Source of the DNA: Candidatus Dadabacteria bacterium
GTDB lineage: Bacteria; Desulfobacterota_D; UBA1144; Nemesobacterales; Mycalebacteriaceae
Direction: 5' to 3'
NCBI GenBank assembly: GCA_026708565.1
Contig: JAPOUR010000036.1
Span: 1 to 41,499 of the forward strand
DNA: 41,499 nt
Made by a program: the position numbers and the translations under genes. Position 1 is the stretch's first letter. Every line of letters starts with the position of its first letter. Shown here piece by piece: positions 17,184 to 23,074 of this stretch. The notes under the pieces were generated by a model. It made no database searches. It was not told where the DNA came from and was given only the letters and a program-made list of their open reading frames with translations.

Positions 17184-18274
17184 AACGACTCCGGCGCCTT
17201 CTTGCGGGCCATGCCTCCGGCAACGGTCATTACCTCGTAGGGAATAGTCCGCGCCCAGCCCGCCACATCTCCGGCGCTCACAACGCCGTCTCCGAACAGA
17301 ACCGCCTCGTCTCCCGCCTTCACTTCCCCGGCGTCCGTTATGTCAATCGTTGTAAAGTCCATGCACACCTCGCCCACCACGGGGGCCGCCGCCCCGCCCA
17401 CCGAAACCTTTGCGCGACCGGAAAGCGCTCTGAAATATCCGTCCTTGTATCCCACGGGAACGGTCGCCAGAAGGGTCGGCCTTTTGGTCACAAAAGTCCC
17501 GCCGTATCCCACCGGCATTCCGGCGGGCATTTTTCTTATTCTGACAATGGAGGTTTTAACTTTCATAACCGGAGCAAGGCCGGACGGGTCAAACGATGAG
17601 CCGTAAAGCATAATTCCGGGTCTCACCATGTTGCCGAAAGACCCGGGAAACCGCTGAACCGCCGCGCTGTTTGCAATATGCCTGAGGCGGGGCGGCATTC
17701 CCGCGCGGGCGAGTTCGGAAACCGCCGATTCAAAACGCTCCACCTGTGTTAAAGTCCGTTCGGCGGGTCCCGAAGAGTCGGCAAGGTGGGTGAACACGCC
17801 TTCAAAATGCAGGTTTTTGGCGGCCCGCGCCTTTTCCATAATGGCCGCCACATTCTCCGGCTCCGCGCCGAGACGCCCCATTCCGGTGTCAACTTTCAGG
17901 TGGAAGGAGACCTGTTTTCCGGTCTCTGCGGCGGCTGAGGAAAGGCGGCTGACGCATTCTTCGGTAAAAACTGAAAAAGTGAGGCCCGCGCGCGCGGCGT
18001 CCGCCGCCATGCCTTCGGGGGCGACCCCCATAACCAGAATGGGAGCGGAAACGCCGGATTCCCTTAACTCAAAGCCCTCTTCAACGGAAGAGACGCCCAG
18101 CATTTTGACTGGCGGCATTTTCTCAAGGGCGCGGGAAATCGTGACCGCGCCGTGCCCGTAGGCGTCGGCTTTGACCACCGCTAAAATTCCAACATTGTTT
18201 CCAACTGTCCGCGCCGCCGTGTTCACATTGTTTTTCAGCGCGTTCAAGTCAATTTCAGCCCATAAGCGGTTCAT
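17180..18274 (-). CDS. alr: Alanine racemase
   Basis: Alr interconverts L- and D-alanine for peptidoglycan, using pyridoxal phosphate. The 364 residues match the family. The PLP lysine is Lys35 in VVKADAYGHG, the phosphate-binding region includes RPGIMLYG, and the second catalytic base is the tyrosine in VPVGYKDGY. The segment GEVCMDFTTID is also conserved. Its stop overlaps the start of the (W/Y/F)P-repeat gene. It is the first gene of the alr-to-mlaD run. The 207-base gap upstream holds a repeat element and a weak TATCAT box near the gene. Confidence 0.96.
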   Translation of the reverse strand: MNRLWAEIDLNALKNNVNTAARTVGNNVGILAVVKADAYGHGAVTISRALEKMPPVKMLGVSSVEEGFELRESGVSAPILVMGVAPEGMAADAARAGLTFSVFTEECVSRLSSAAAETGKQVSFHLKVDTGMGRLGAEPENVAAIMEKARAAKNLHFEGVFTHLADSSGPAERTLTQVERFESAVSELARAGMPPRLRHIANSAAVQRFPGSFGNMVRPGIMLYGSSFDPSGLAPVMKVKTSIVRIRKMPAGMPVGYGGTFVTKRPTLLATVPVGYKDGYFRALSGRAKVSVGGAAAPVVGEVCMDFTTIDITDAGEVKAGDEAVLFGDGVVSAGDVAGWARTIPYEVMTVAGGMARKKAPESL

Positions 18275-18361
18275 GAAGCAAAGGTCGCAGAGAGGGGAAA
18301 GCCCTGAAGTTATGATAAGTCAACGGGTCTGGGAAAGCAACAGGGATGAGTGGGGGATTTC

Positions 18362-18404
18362 TGTCATTCCGTGCTACGACACGGAATCCAGAGGGGGTGG
18401 GGAG
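18362..18404 (-). repeat. Palindromic repeat, copy 1 (inverted orientation)
   Basis: The core ATTCCGTG-CTACGA-CACGGAAT (18366-18387) is a perfect 8-base stem with a 6-base loop. The flank, read on the minus strand, is CCCCACCCCCTCTGG before the core and GACAG after it, as in the other copies. The element resembles intergenic hairpin repeats such as dRS3-like or Wolbachia/Rickettsia types, but I cannot assign it to a named family. Confidence 0.85.
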
Positions 18405-18481
18405 GTGTTTCGTTGCAGAAACGGGGGGCTGTCTTTAGAATGCTTGCTGTTCAGTGAGACAATGACGGGAGGAGTTGAGAA

Positions 18482-18988
18482 ATGGAAAGAGTAAATGAAG
18501 ATGACATAACGGTCCTGATGGAGGCAACAAGCGAAGGCGACATCGAAACAATACGCGAATTGCTGAAAGAGGGAGCGGATGTAAACGCAAAGGATAATTA
18601 CGGCAGTACAGCCCTGATGGAGGCGGTGCGCCACGGAGATACCGAAGCAATAAGGGAATTACTGAAAGCGGGAGCGGATGTAAATGCAAGGGATAATCAC
18701 GGCGGGACGGCTCTGATGGACGCGGCGGGTTTAGGAGACACTGAGGCAATAGGGGATTTGCTAGAAGCGGGGGCGGATGTAAACGCAATGAATAATGACG
18801 GTGTGACAGCCCTGATGGAGGCAACGGGTTGGGAGCAGACCGAAGCAATAAGGGAATTGCTGAATGCAAGCGCGGATGTAAATGCAAAAAATAACAAAGG
18901 CCAGATGGCGTATGACCTTTGGAAAAGAAACCGTAAAGATGATCCGCAAGTTGCTGAAAGCGGGAGTAGATATAGGAGCATTGGATAA
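18482..18988 (+). CDS. Ankyrin-repeat protein, upstream ORF
   Basis: A 168-residue cytosolic-type protein (no signal peptide) made of four ankyrin repeats of about 33 residues, each close to TALMEA-x(5)-TEAIRELLKAGADVNA-x-DN. It ends in a cap KGQMAYDLWKRN...DDPQVAE like the cap at the end of the next ORF (TAFDLWYES...KIAELLKP). After VAE the frame reads SGSRYRSIG and stops, where the alternate frame reads LLKAG. So the natural end looks replaced. A good Shine-Dalgarno GGGAGGAG precedes the ATG. GC is lower than in the core genes. Ankyrin repeats bind proteins; such genes are common in host-associated bacteria, and the partner is unknown. Confidence 0.8.
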   Translation: MERVNEDDITVLMEATSEGDIETIRELLKEGADVNAKDNYGSTALMEAVRHGDTEAIRELLKAGADVNARDNHGGTALMDAAGLGDTEAIGDLLEAGADVNAMNNDGVTALMEATGWEQTEAIRELLNASADVNAKNNKGQMAYDLWKRNRKDDPQVAESGSRYRSIG

Positions 18989-20102
18989 TAAAGGCAGGAC
19001 ACCTCTGATGGTGGCAGCGGGCAACGGACATACCGAAGTAATAAGGGAACTGTTGAAAGTGGGAGCAGATATAGAGGCATGGGATAATGAAGGCTGGACA
19101 CCCTTGATGTTGGCAGCGAATAGAGGACAAACGGAAGCAATACAAGTGTTACTGAAAGCAGGTGCAGATATAGAAGCAAGGGATGAATATAAACTGCGGT
19201 CTCTTACGCCTCTGATGGCGGCGGCAGGTAAGGGGCATACCGAAGCAATAAGGTTGCTGCTGAAAGCGGGAGCGGATGTAAACGCAAGTAACTATGTCAG
19301 CAAGACGGCTTTAATATGTGCAACGGAAAACGGAAATACTGAAGCAATAAGAGAATTGCTAAAAGCGGGAGCGGACGTAAGTGACGATAGGGCTCTGATA
19401 AGGGCGGCAGAAAACGGAAATACCGAAGCAATAAGAGAATTGCTAAAAGCGGGAGCGGACGTAAACGCAAGGGAGAATGATGGCGATACATCTCTGATGA
19501 GGGCGGCGGAAAATGGAAATACCGAAGCAATAAGAGTGTTGCTAAAAGCGGGGGCGGATATAGAGGCAAGGGGTGATGAAGGCCGTTTTATAAGCGAAGG
19601 ATGGGGTAGTCCGGGCTGGACACCTCTGATGCATGCAGCGGGCAACGGACGTATCAAAGCAATAAGGGAATTGCTGAATGCAGGAGCGAACATAGAGGCA
19701 AGAGGCAGTAATGGAGACGGAACGGCTCTTATAGTAGCAGCGGGCAACGGATATACCGAAGCAATAAGAGTGTTGCTGAAAGCGGGAGCGGATGTCGACG
19801 CAAGGCATAATGGCGGCAAGACGGCTCTGATGAAGGCAGCGATGGAAGGGCAGACTGAAGTAATAAGGGAGTTGTTGAAAACGGGGGTGGGTACAGAGAC
19901 AAGGGATTCCGTATATGGCCGGACGGCCCTAATGTGGGCAACGGTCAACGGGCAAACCAAAGCAACAAAGGAATTGCTAAGAGCGGGGGCTAATACAGAA
20001 GCAAAAGATAATTGGAACCGGACAGCTTTTGACTTGTGGTACGAAAGCGGAGCAAAAAACCATCCTGATTTTCACAAAATCGCGGAGTTGCTGAAACCTT
20101 AA
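18882..20102 (+). CDS. Ankyrin-repeat protein, downstream ORF (start uncertain, possibly 5'-truncated)
   Basis: The frame carries about ten ankyrin repeats with consensus TPLM-x-AAGNG-x-TEAIRELLKAGADVNA and a C-terminal cap TAFDLW...HKIAELLKP. It overlaps the upstream ORF by 107 bases in another frame. The first clear repeat starts at ETVKMIRKLLKAGVDIGALD; residues before it are the out-of-frame reading of the previous cap and are probably not natural. ATG at 18882 has no Shine-Dalgarno; later in-frame ATGs exist near 18910 and 18937. It may be a fused 5'-truncated gene or the second half of a frameshifted 15-repeat protein. Repeats at 19320-19560 are nearly identical at DNA level. Confidence 0.72.
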   Translation: MQKITKARWRMTFGKETVKMIRKLLKAGVDIGALDNKGRTPLMVAAGNGHTEVIRELLKVGADIEAWDNEGWTPLMLAANRGQTEAIQVLLKAGADIEARDEYKLRSLTPLMAAAGKGHTEAIRLLLKAGADVNASNYVSKTALICATENGNTEAIRELLKAGADVSDDRALIRAAENGNTEAIRELLKAGADVNARENDGDTSLMRAAENGNTEAIRVLLKAGADIEARGDEGRFISEGWGSPGWTPLMHAAGNGRIKAIRELLNAGANIEARGSNGDGTALIVAAGNGYTEAIRVLLKAGADVDARHNGGKTALMKAAMEGQTEVIRELLKTGVGTETRDSVYGRTALMWATVNGQTKATKELLRAGANTEAKDNWNRTAFDLWYESGAKNHPDFHKIAELLKP

Positions 20103-20140
20103 AGGGGTTCTACCAATCTGGATGTTGGTTCTCGCCCAAC

Positions 20141-20171
20141 AAAAAGCCCCGCCGAGTGGCAGGGCTTTTTT
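20141..20171. terminator. Bidirectional Rho-independent terminator
   Basis: AAAAAGCCC-C-GCC-GAGT-GGC-A-GGGCTTTTTT forms a long hairpin with one C/A mismatch and an oligo-T end on both strands. It serves the ankyrin gene (plus, 39 bases after its stop) and the small ORF on the minus strand (8 bases after its stop). Confidence 0.85.
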
Positions 20172-20179
20172 CATCACCT

Positions 20180-20323
20180 TTATACTCCCATAAAGATGTC
20201 TATTATTTGCAAAATTGCTTTAATGGCTTCTTTCATAGTTTTAATGACTTTCTGCCATTTTGTTGGCTTTTCTACTTCGCCAACTTGAATGTTGATGTTG
20301 ATGATGCGGATGTCTATTTTCAA
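20180..20323 (-). CDS. Possible small protein of 47 residues
   Basis: On the minus strand TTG at 20323 opens a 47-codon frame: KIDIRIININIQVGEVEKP, then TKWQKVIKTMKEAIKAILQI and IDIFMGV. The second half could form an amphipathic helix. The TTG overlaps the stop of an eight-residue frame (TTGA) that has the strong Shine-Dalgarno. The unit has a promoter, a leader hairpin and a terminator, which supports expression. No family recognised. A one-base frame break between the two pieces is also possible, giving MENERIVD joined to KIDIRII. Confidence 0.4.
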   Translation of the reverse strand: MKIDIRIININIQVGEVEKPTKWQKVIKTMKEAIKAILQIIDIFMGV

Positions 20324-20346
20324 TCCACAATCCTTTCATTTTCCAT
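20320..20346 (-). CDS. Eight-residue leader ORF (MENERIVD)
   Basis: ATG at 20346 is preceded by AAGGAGG (20357-20363) with a 10-base spacing, the best ribosome site in the island. The frame stops after eight codons, overlapping the TTG of the next frame. It may be a coupling leader, or the true N-terminus of the 47-residue protein if a base was lost. Confidence 0.3.
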   Translation of the reverse strand: MENERIVD

Positions 20347-20369
20347 AAATTTTATACCTCCTTATTAAA

Positions 20370-20400
20370 GGAGAGGCGAGGCTTCCCCGACGCCCTCTCC
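20370..20400 (-). promoter_or_regulatory. Leader hairpin before the small ORF
   Basis: GGAGAGGGCG (20391-20400) pairs with CGCCTCTCC (20370-20378) with one bulged G on the minus strand. It ends seven bases before AAGGAGG and is followed by TTTAAT. It could be an attenuator, an RNA stability element or part of a small RNA. Confidence 0.4.
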
Positions 20401-20456
20401 GTCTTTATTCACTTTTACCTGCCACACAACAGTAGCCGACAAAAGATTAACCTCGC

Positions 20457-20485
20457 ACTTTACACACTCACAATGAGGTTGTCAA
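20457..20485 (-). promoter_or_regulatory. Promoter of the small transcription unit
   Basis: A perfect -35 TTGACA (20480-20485), a 17-base spacer and TAAAGT (20457-20462, 4/6) on the minus strand. Initiation near 20450 gives a transcript of about 300 bases ending at the terminator at 20141-20171. Confidence 0.5.
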
Positions 20486-20493
20486 GTTTCTTT

Positions 20494-20524
20494 CTGGATC
20501 CGTGCCGCAGCACGGAATGACGGG
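20494..20524 (+). repeat. Palindromic repeat, copy 2
   Basis: CTGGATCCGTG-CCGCAG-CACGGAATGACGGG has the same core as the other copies with one T missing in the left arm. It lies just upstream of the phd-like antitoxin ORF and supplies the GGGAGG that precedes it. Confidence 0.75.
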
Positions 20525-20543
20525 AGGCAAACAATAGCGGAAG

Positions 20544-20789
20544 ATGACCATAGACACGACCATAGTCAAAATGTATAGTGAAACAGCAGAAAGGAGTGAA
20601 GAAGGCGTGATAACCAAAAATGGCAAACCTGTGTCAAAGTTAGTTCCGTTTCGGGCGGGGCAAGAAAGCAAGGGTCCCTTCTTCGGCAGAGGCAAAGGCA
20701 GAATTAAGATACTTGGCAACGTAGTTTCCCCGGTTACGGATGAGGGAAATGCGGAGAAAGGGTTTGTGGTTAACAGGGAAGACGGTTGA
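20544..20789 (+). CDS. Phd/YefM-type antitoxin, N-terminus degenerate
   Basis: The 81-residue ORF has the family's middle and end: GVITKNGKPVSKLVPFR and then GRGKGRIKILGNVVSPVTDE, close to antitoxins of the prevent-host-death family that pair with VapC-like PIN toxins. The expected N-terminal helix (EAKTxLSxLL) is missing: residues 1-20 read MTIDTTIVKMYSETAERSEE. It is directly followed, with a TTGA overlap, by the first codons of a PIN toxin. The antitoxin may still fold in part, but the pair is no longer whole. Confidence 0.65.
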   Translation: MTIDTTIVKMYSETAERSEEGVITKNGKPVSKLVPFRAGQESKGPFFGRGKGRIKILGNVVSPVTDEGNAEKGFVVNREDG

Positions 20790-20830
20790 TACTCCTTGAT
20801 ACGCACAGTTCCCGAACTGCTTTCGCTTAA
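20786..20830 (+). pseudogene. Remnant of a VapC-like PIN toxin (5' end only)
   Basis: TTG at 20786 overlaps the antitoxin stop and reads MILLDTH, the classic first strand of VapC PIN domains, including the first catalytic aspartate. After it the frame reads SSRTAFA and stops at 20830. No other PIN motif is found before 20874. The start position and TTGA coupling show that an intact phd-vapC operon stood here before a deletion. Confidence 0.6.
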
Positions 20831-20873
20831 CGGAAACGGCGAGAACCGCTTTTTGTGATTGTCCGCCGGAGAA

Positions 20874-21161
20874 TCATTCAAACCTCATCGGCTCAGCAAG
20901 TTTTTTGTTCTTTGCGATCTCCTGTTTCAATGCGGTGAATTCATCATCAGTTAAGCCGACCTCTCCCCATATCATTGCAAGAGCGTCTCCCATAAGAAGA
21001 CCGTCCTCCGGCTTTGCCACCTTCGGAGAACCATCAGGCAACTTACAAGATTTGCGTTTCGTAGTCAGAATAATGGAATGATACCCCCTACAACCGGACT
21101 GCAAACCCCGCCCCACCCCTCTGGATTCCGTGTCGTAGCACGGAATGACGGGCAAAGACAT
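20874..21161 (-). CDS. Hypothetical small protein, N-terminus partly repeat-derived
   Basis: The 95-codon frame is unlike any family I know. Its first 17 or so residues (LPVIPCYDTESRG) are a translation of repeat copy 3, so the original start is probably later: TTG at 21041 (before PDGSPKVAKPEDG) or ATG at 20993 (MGDALAMIWGEVG). The C-terminal part GLTDDEFTALKQEIAKNKK looks like a real soluble helical segment. It may be a truncated gene that gained a new 5' end from the repeat. Confidence 0.4.
   Translation of the reverse strand: MSLPVIPCYDTESRGVGRGLQSGCRGYHSIILTTKRKSCKLPDGSPKVAKPEDGLLMGDALAMIWGEVGLTDDEFTALKQEIAKNKKLAEPMRFE
21111..21155 (+). repeat. Palindromic repeat, copy 3
   Basis: CCCCACCCCT then CTGGATTCCGTG-TCGTAG-CACGGAATGACGGGC. 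The stem is perfect, as in copy 1, and the flank is shared. It lies in the 5' end of the hypothetical ORF at 20874-21161. Confidence 0.85.
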
Positions 21162-21198
21162 CTCTCTTTCGGAAGAGACTCTCTATTCAACCCAACTC

Positions 21199-21471
21199 TC
21201 ACCTATACACTTCTTTTCTGTGTCCAATCTTGATTATTCTGATTGTGTCTTCCCTGTCATCTATTGAATAGATAATCCTGTAATCGCCCTGTCTTATTCT
21301 GTAATTTTTCACACCCTTTCCGCCGCCCGCCATCTTTTCCACTCCCGCCATTCTTGGATTGCCGGAAAGAAGCGCAATTTTGCTTATGATTTGCTGTCTG
21401 GTTCTCTTGTCGCCGACTGAAAGCAACTCCTTTTCTGCAGACGGCTTGAAGGAGAGTTTATATCTTCCCAC
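21199..21471 (-). CDS. RelE/ParE-family toxin
   Basis: A 90-residue basic protein with the RelE fold pattern: start YKLSFKPSAEKELLSV, helix RTRQQIISKIALL, then the C-terminal strands YRIRQGDYRIIYSID and IRIIKIGHRKEVYR. RelE toxins cut mRNA on the ribosome; ParE members poison gyrase. The GDYRIIY and IGHRKEVY motifs favour the RelE type. The gene overlaps its antitoxin by 14 bases, and all key segments are present, so the pair looks functional. Confidence 0.88.
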   Translation of the reverse strand: MGRYKLSFKPSAEKELLSVGDKRTRQQIISKIALLSGNPRMAGVEKMAGGGKGVKNYRIRQGDYRIIYSIDDREDTIRIIKIGHRKEVYR

Positions 21472-21700
21472 TTTTCTTCAGTCTCGCCACAACTTCATCA
21501 AACGGAATATCCGGCTCGCTTTTGCGTTTTTCAATGTCCGCATAGTCTTCCGCATCTTCCGCAAGAGAAAGTTTAAGCGCCTGATTTACGAGGGATGAAA
21601 CGGAAGTGTCAGTCCCGGTCGCCTTCTTGCGAACCGCGCGGGCGACCTTCTCCTCAAGATAAACTGTCGTCTTGTGTGTTTCAGTTGCCTTCCGCATCAT
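21458..21700 (-). CDS. Ribbon-helix-helix antitoxin partner of RelE
   Basis: From ATG at 21700 the protein has 80 residues. TKTTVYLEEKVARAVRKKA-type strand and helices (here HKTTVYLEEKVARAVRKKA) followed by TDTSVSSLVNQALKLSL fit a RHH DNA-binding domain. The C-terminal part PDIPFDEVVARLKKSGKI would bind the toxin. The open frame continues to 21841, but that part (LSFRAATRNPEGVGF) is a reading of repeat copy 4 and is not likely translated. Such antitoxins repress their own operon. Confidence 0.8.
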   Translation of the reverse strand: MMRKATETHKTTVYLEEKVARAVRKKATGTDTSVSSLVNQALKLSLAEDAEDYADIEKRKSEPDIPFDEVVARLKKSGKI

Positions 21701-21736
21701 TTCAGCAATGTATCTCCGTGCCTGTGTAGTGTCAAA

Positions 21737-21779
21737 CCCCACCCCCTCTGGATTCCTTGTCGCAGCACGGAATGACAGG
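21737..21779 (+). repeat. Palindromic repeat, copy 4
   Basis: CCCCACCCCCTCTG then GATTCCTTG-TCGCAG-CACGGAATGACAGG. One mismatch lies in the left arm. It sits upstream of the relB-relE pair. Confidence 0.82.
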
Positions 21780-21907
21780 TAGGCGGCTCTGCCGCCCCCG
21801 AACACGGACGGATACAGACAAACACGGACTGACCGCCGCAAATGGGCGGCGAAACCGCCTCCGGTTTCCGTGATAAACTAACCCCTCAAGAGGCGCAACC
21901 ACCCACA

Positions 21908-23074
21908 ATGAACCCCACCGAAATCAGAGCAACCGGAATAATCGGAACAATACTCGCCGCCCGGCTTTTGGGCATCTTCCTAATCCTGCCCGTTTTCAGT
22001 TCCTACGCCCTGCTCTATCCGGGCTCATCCCACTTCCTCGCGGGCATTGCCTTCGGCATATACGCGCTCACTCAAGCCGTATTACAAATCCCCTTCGGGC
22101 GGGCAAGCGACCGCTTCGGCAGAAAACCCGTCATCATCGCCGGGCTTGTCCTCTTTTGCGCGGGCAGCGTTGCGTGCGGCCTTGCGGACAGTATATGGGA
22201 ACTGATAGCGGCAAGAGCCATTCAAGGAAGCGGAGCGGTCGGCTCAGTCGCCATTGCCGCGCTTGGAGACTTCACAAGGCCCGAAGTGCGCGGACAGTCT
22301 TTTGCGGCGGTGGGCATTATCATCGGGGCGGCGTTTATCGCCGCCACAGCCGCAGGTCCCGCAGTGGCGGCTTGGCTTGGATTTGAAACCGTCTTTTACA
22401 TCCTCGCGGCAATGGGCGCGGCGGCAATGGCGACAACGATTCTCTTGTTCCCCGGCGCAAAAGGGCAACCGGAAACGGGAAAAACTGTCGGTCTTCTATC
22501 CGCCCTCCGCAAGGCGGACATCCGGAAAATTATGGCAAGCGCATTCATACTTTCCACCGCGCTCAACATATTTCTGTTTGTCTATCCGCTCAACTGGCAG
22601 GACGCGGGCGGCGACATATCGCGGATTTGGAAGGCGTATCTTATTGTCCTTCTCCCCTCGGCGGTTCTCTCCTACCCCTTCCTCAAGGCGATGGAGAGGC
22701 GGAAAACGATGAACATCCCCGGCATGGCGGCGTTTGCCCTGCTTGCGGCGGGAGTGGCGACCATTGCTTTCGGCGGCAGCAAAACGGGCATGATAGTCGC
22801 GGGCGCGATGTTTTTTCTCGGACACTCCATATTTCAGCCGCTGCTTCCGGCGTTTCTCACTCAGGCGACTCCGGGCGAATCACGGGGAAGCGCGGCGGGG
22901 TTTCTTAACCTTTCAACCTTTCTGGGGGCGTTTGCGGGAAGTCTGGCGGGCGGGGTTTTCTACGCCGCCGGCGCGAGGGCGGCGCTTATGGCATGCCTTG
23001 CGCTCGTTGTCGCGTGGGCGGCTGTCGGCATTCCCAAAGCGCCCCGCGCGGGCGGGGGAACGGAGCGGACATGA
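21908..23074 (+). CDS. YajR-like major facilitator superfamily transporter
   Basis: From ATG at 21908 the protein has 388 residues and about 12 membrane helices. The MFS motif A is GRASDRFGRKPVI, and the segment EIRATGIIGTILAARLLG with LPVFSSYALLYPGSSHFLAGIA matches the YajR group of proton-driven efflux pumps by my recollection. The cytosolic C-terminal YAM domain of E. coli YajR is absent. The frame is open from 21842, but upstream codons are not family-like. It ends with ATGA overlapping metF. The substrate is unknown. Confidence 0.85.
   Translation: MNPTEIRATGIIGTILAARLLGIFLILPVFSSYALLYPGSSHFLAGIAFGIYALTQAVLQIPFGRASDRFGRKPVIIAGLVLFCAGSVACGLADSIWELIAARAIQGSGAVGSVAIAALGDFTRPEVRGQSFAAVGIIIGAAFIAATAAGPAVAAWLGFETVFYILAAMGAAAMATTILLFPGAKGQPETGKTVGLLSALRKADIRKIMASAFILSTALNIFLFVYPLNWQDAGGDISRIWKAYLIVLLPSAVLSYPFLKAMERRKTMNIPGMAAFALLAAGVATIAFGGSKTGMIVAGAMFFLGHSIFQPLLPAFLTQATPGESRGSAAGFLNLSTFLGAFAGSLAGGVFYAAGARAALMACLALVVAWAAVGIPKAPRAGGGTERT

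Noticed and set aside
18885-18892. A AAA AAT slippery heptamer in the overlap of the ankyrin ORFs
   Set aside because: A -1 shift there gives the wrong frame; the downstream ORF needs +1 (or -2). Programmed -1 frameshifting is therefore not supported.
18435-19145. Leu/Pro-rich minus-strand frames across the ankyrin genes
   Set aside because: They are the antisense of the ankyrin consensus and simply repeat with its period.
19200-20050. Regular DNA repeats as a possible CRISPR array
   Set aside because: The period is about 99 bases, the frame is open throughout and the repeats encode ankyrin units; there are no short direct repeats with unique spacers.
21168-21190. TCTCTT-TCGG-AAGAGA hairpin after relE as a terminator
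   Set aside because: There is no U-tract on the minus strand, so I cannot support termination.
21701-21841. N-terminal extension of the RHH antitoxin
   Set aside because: Its residues are the translation of repeat copy 4, and family members start near the ATG at 21700.
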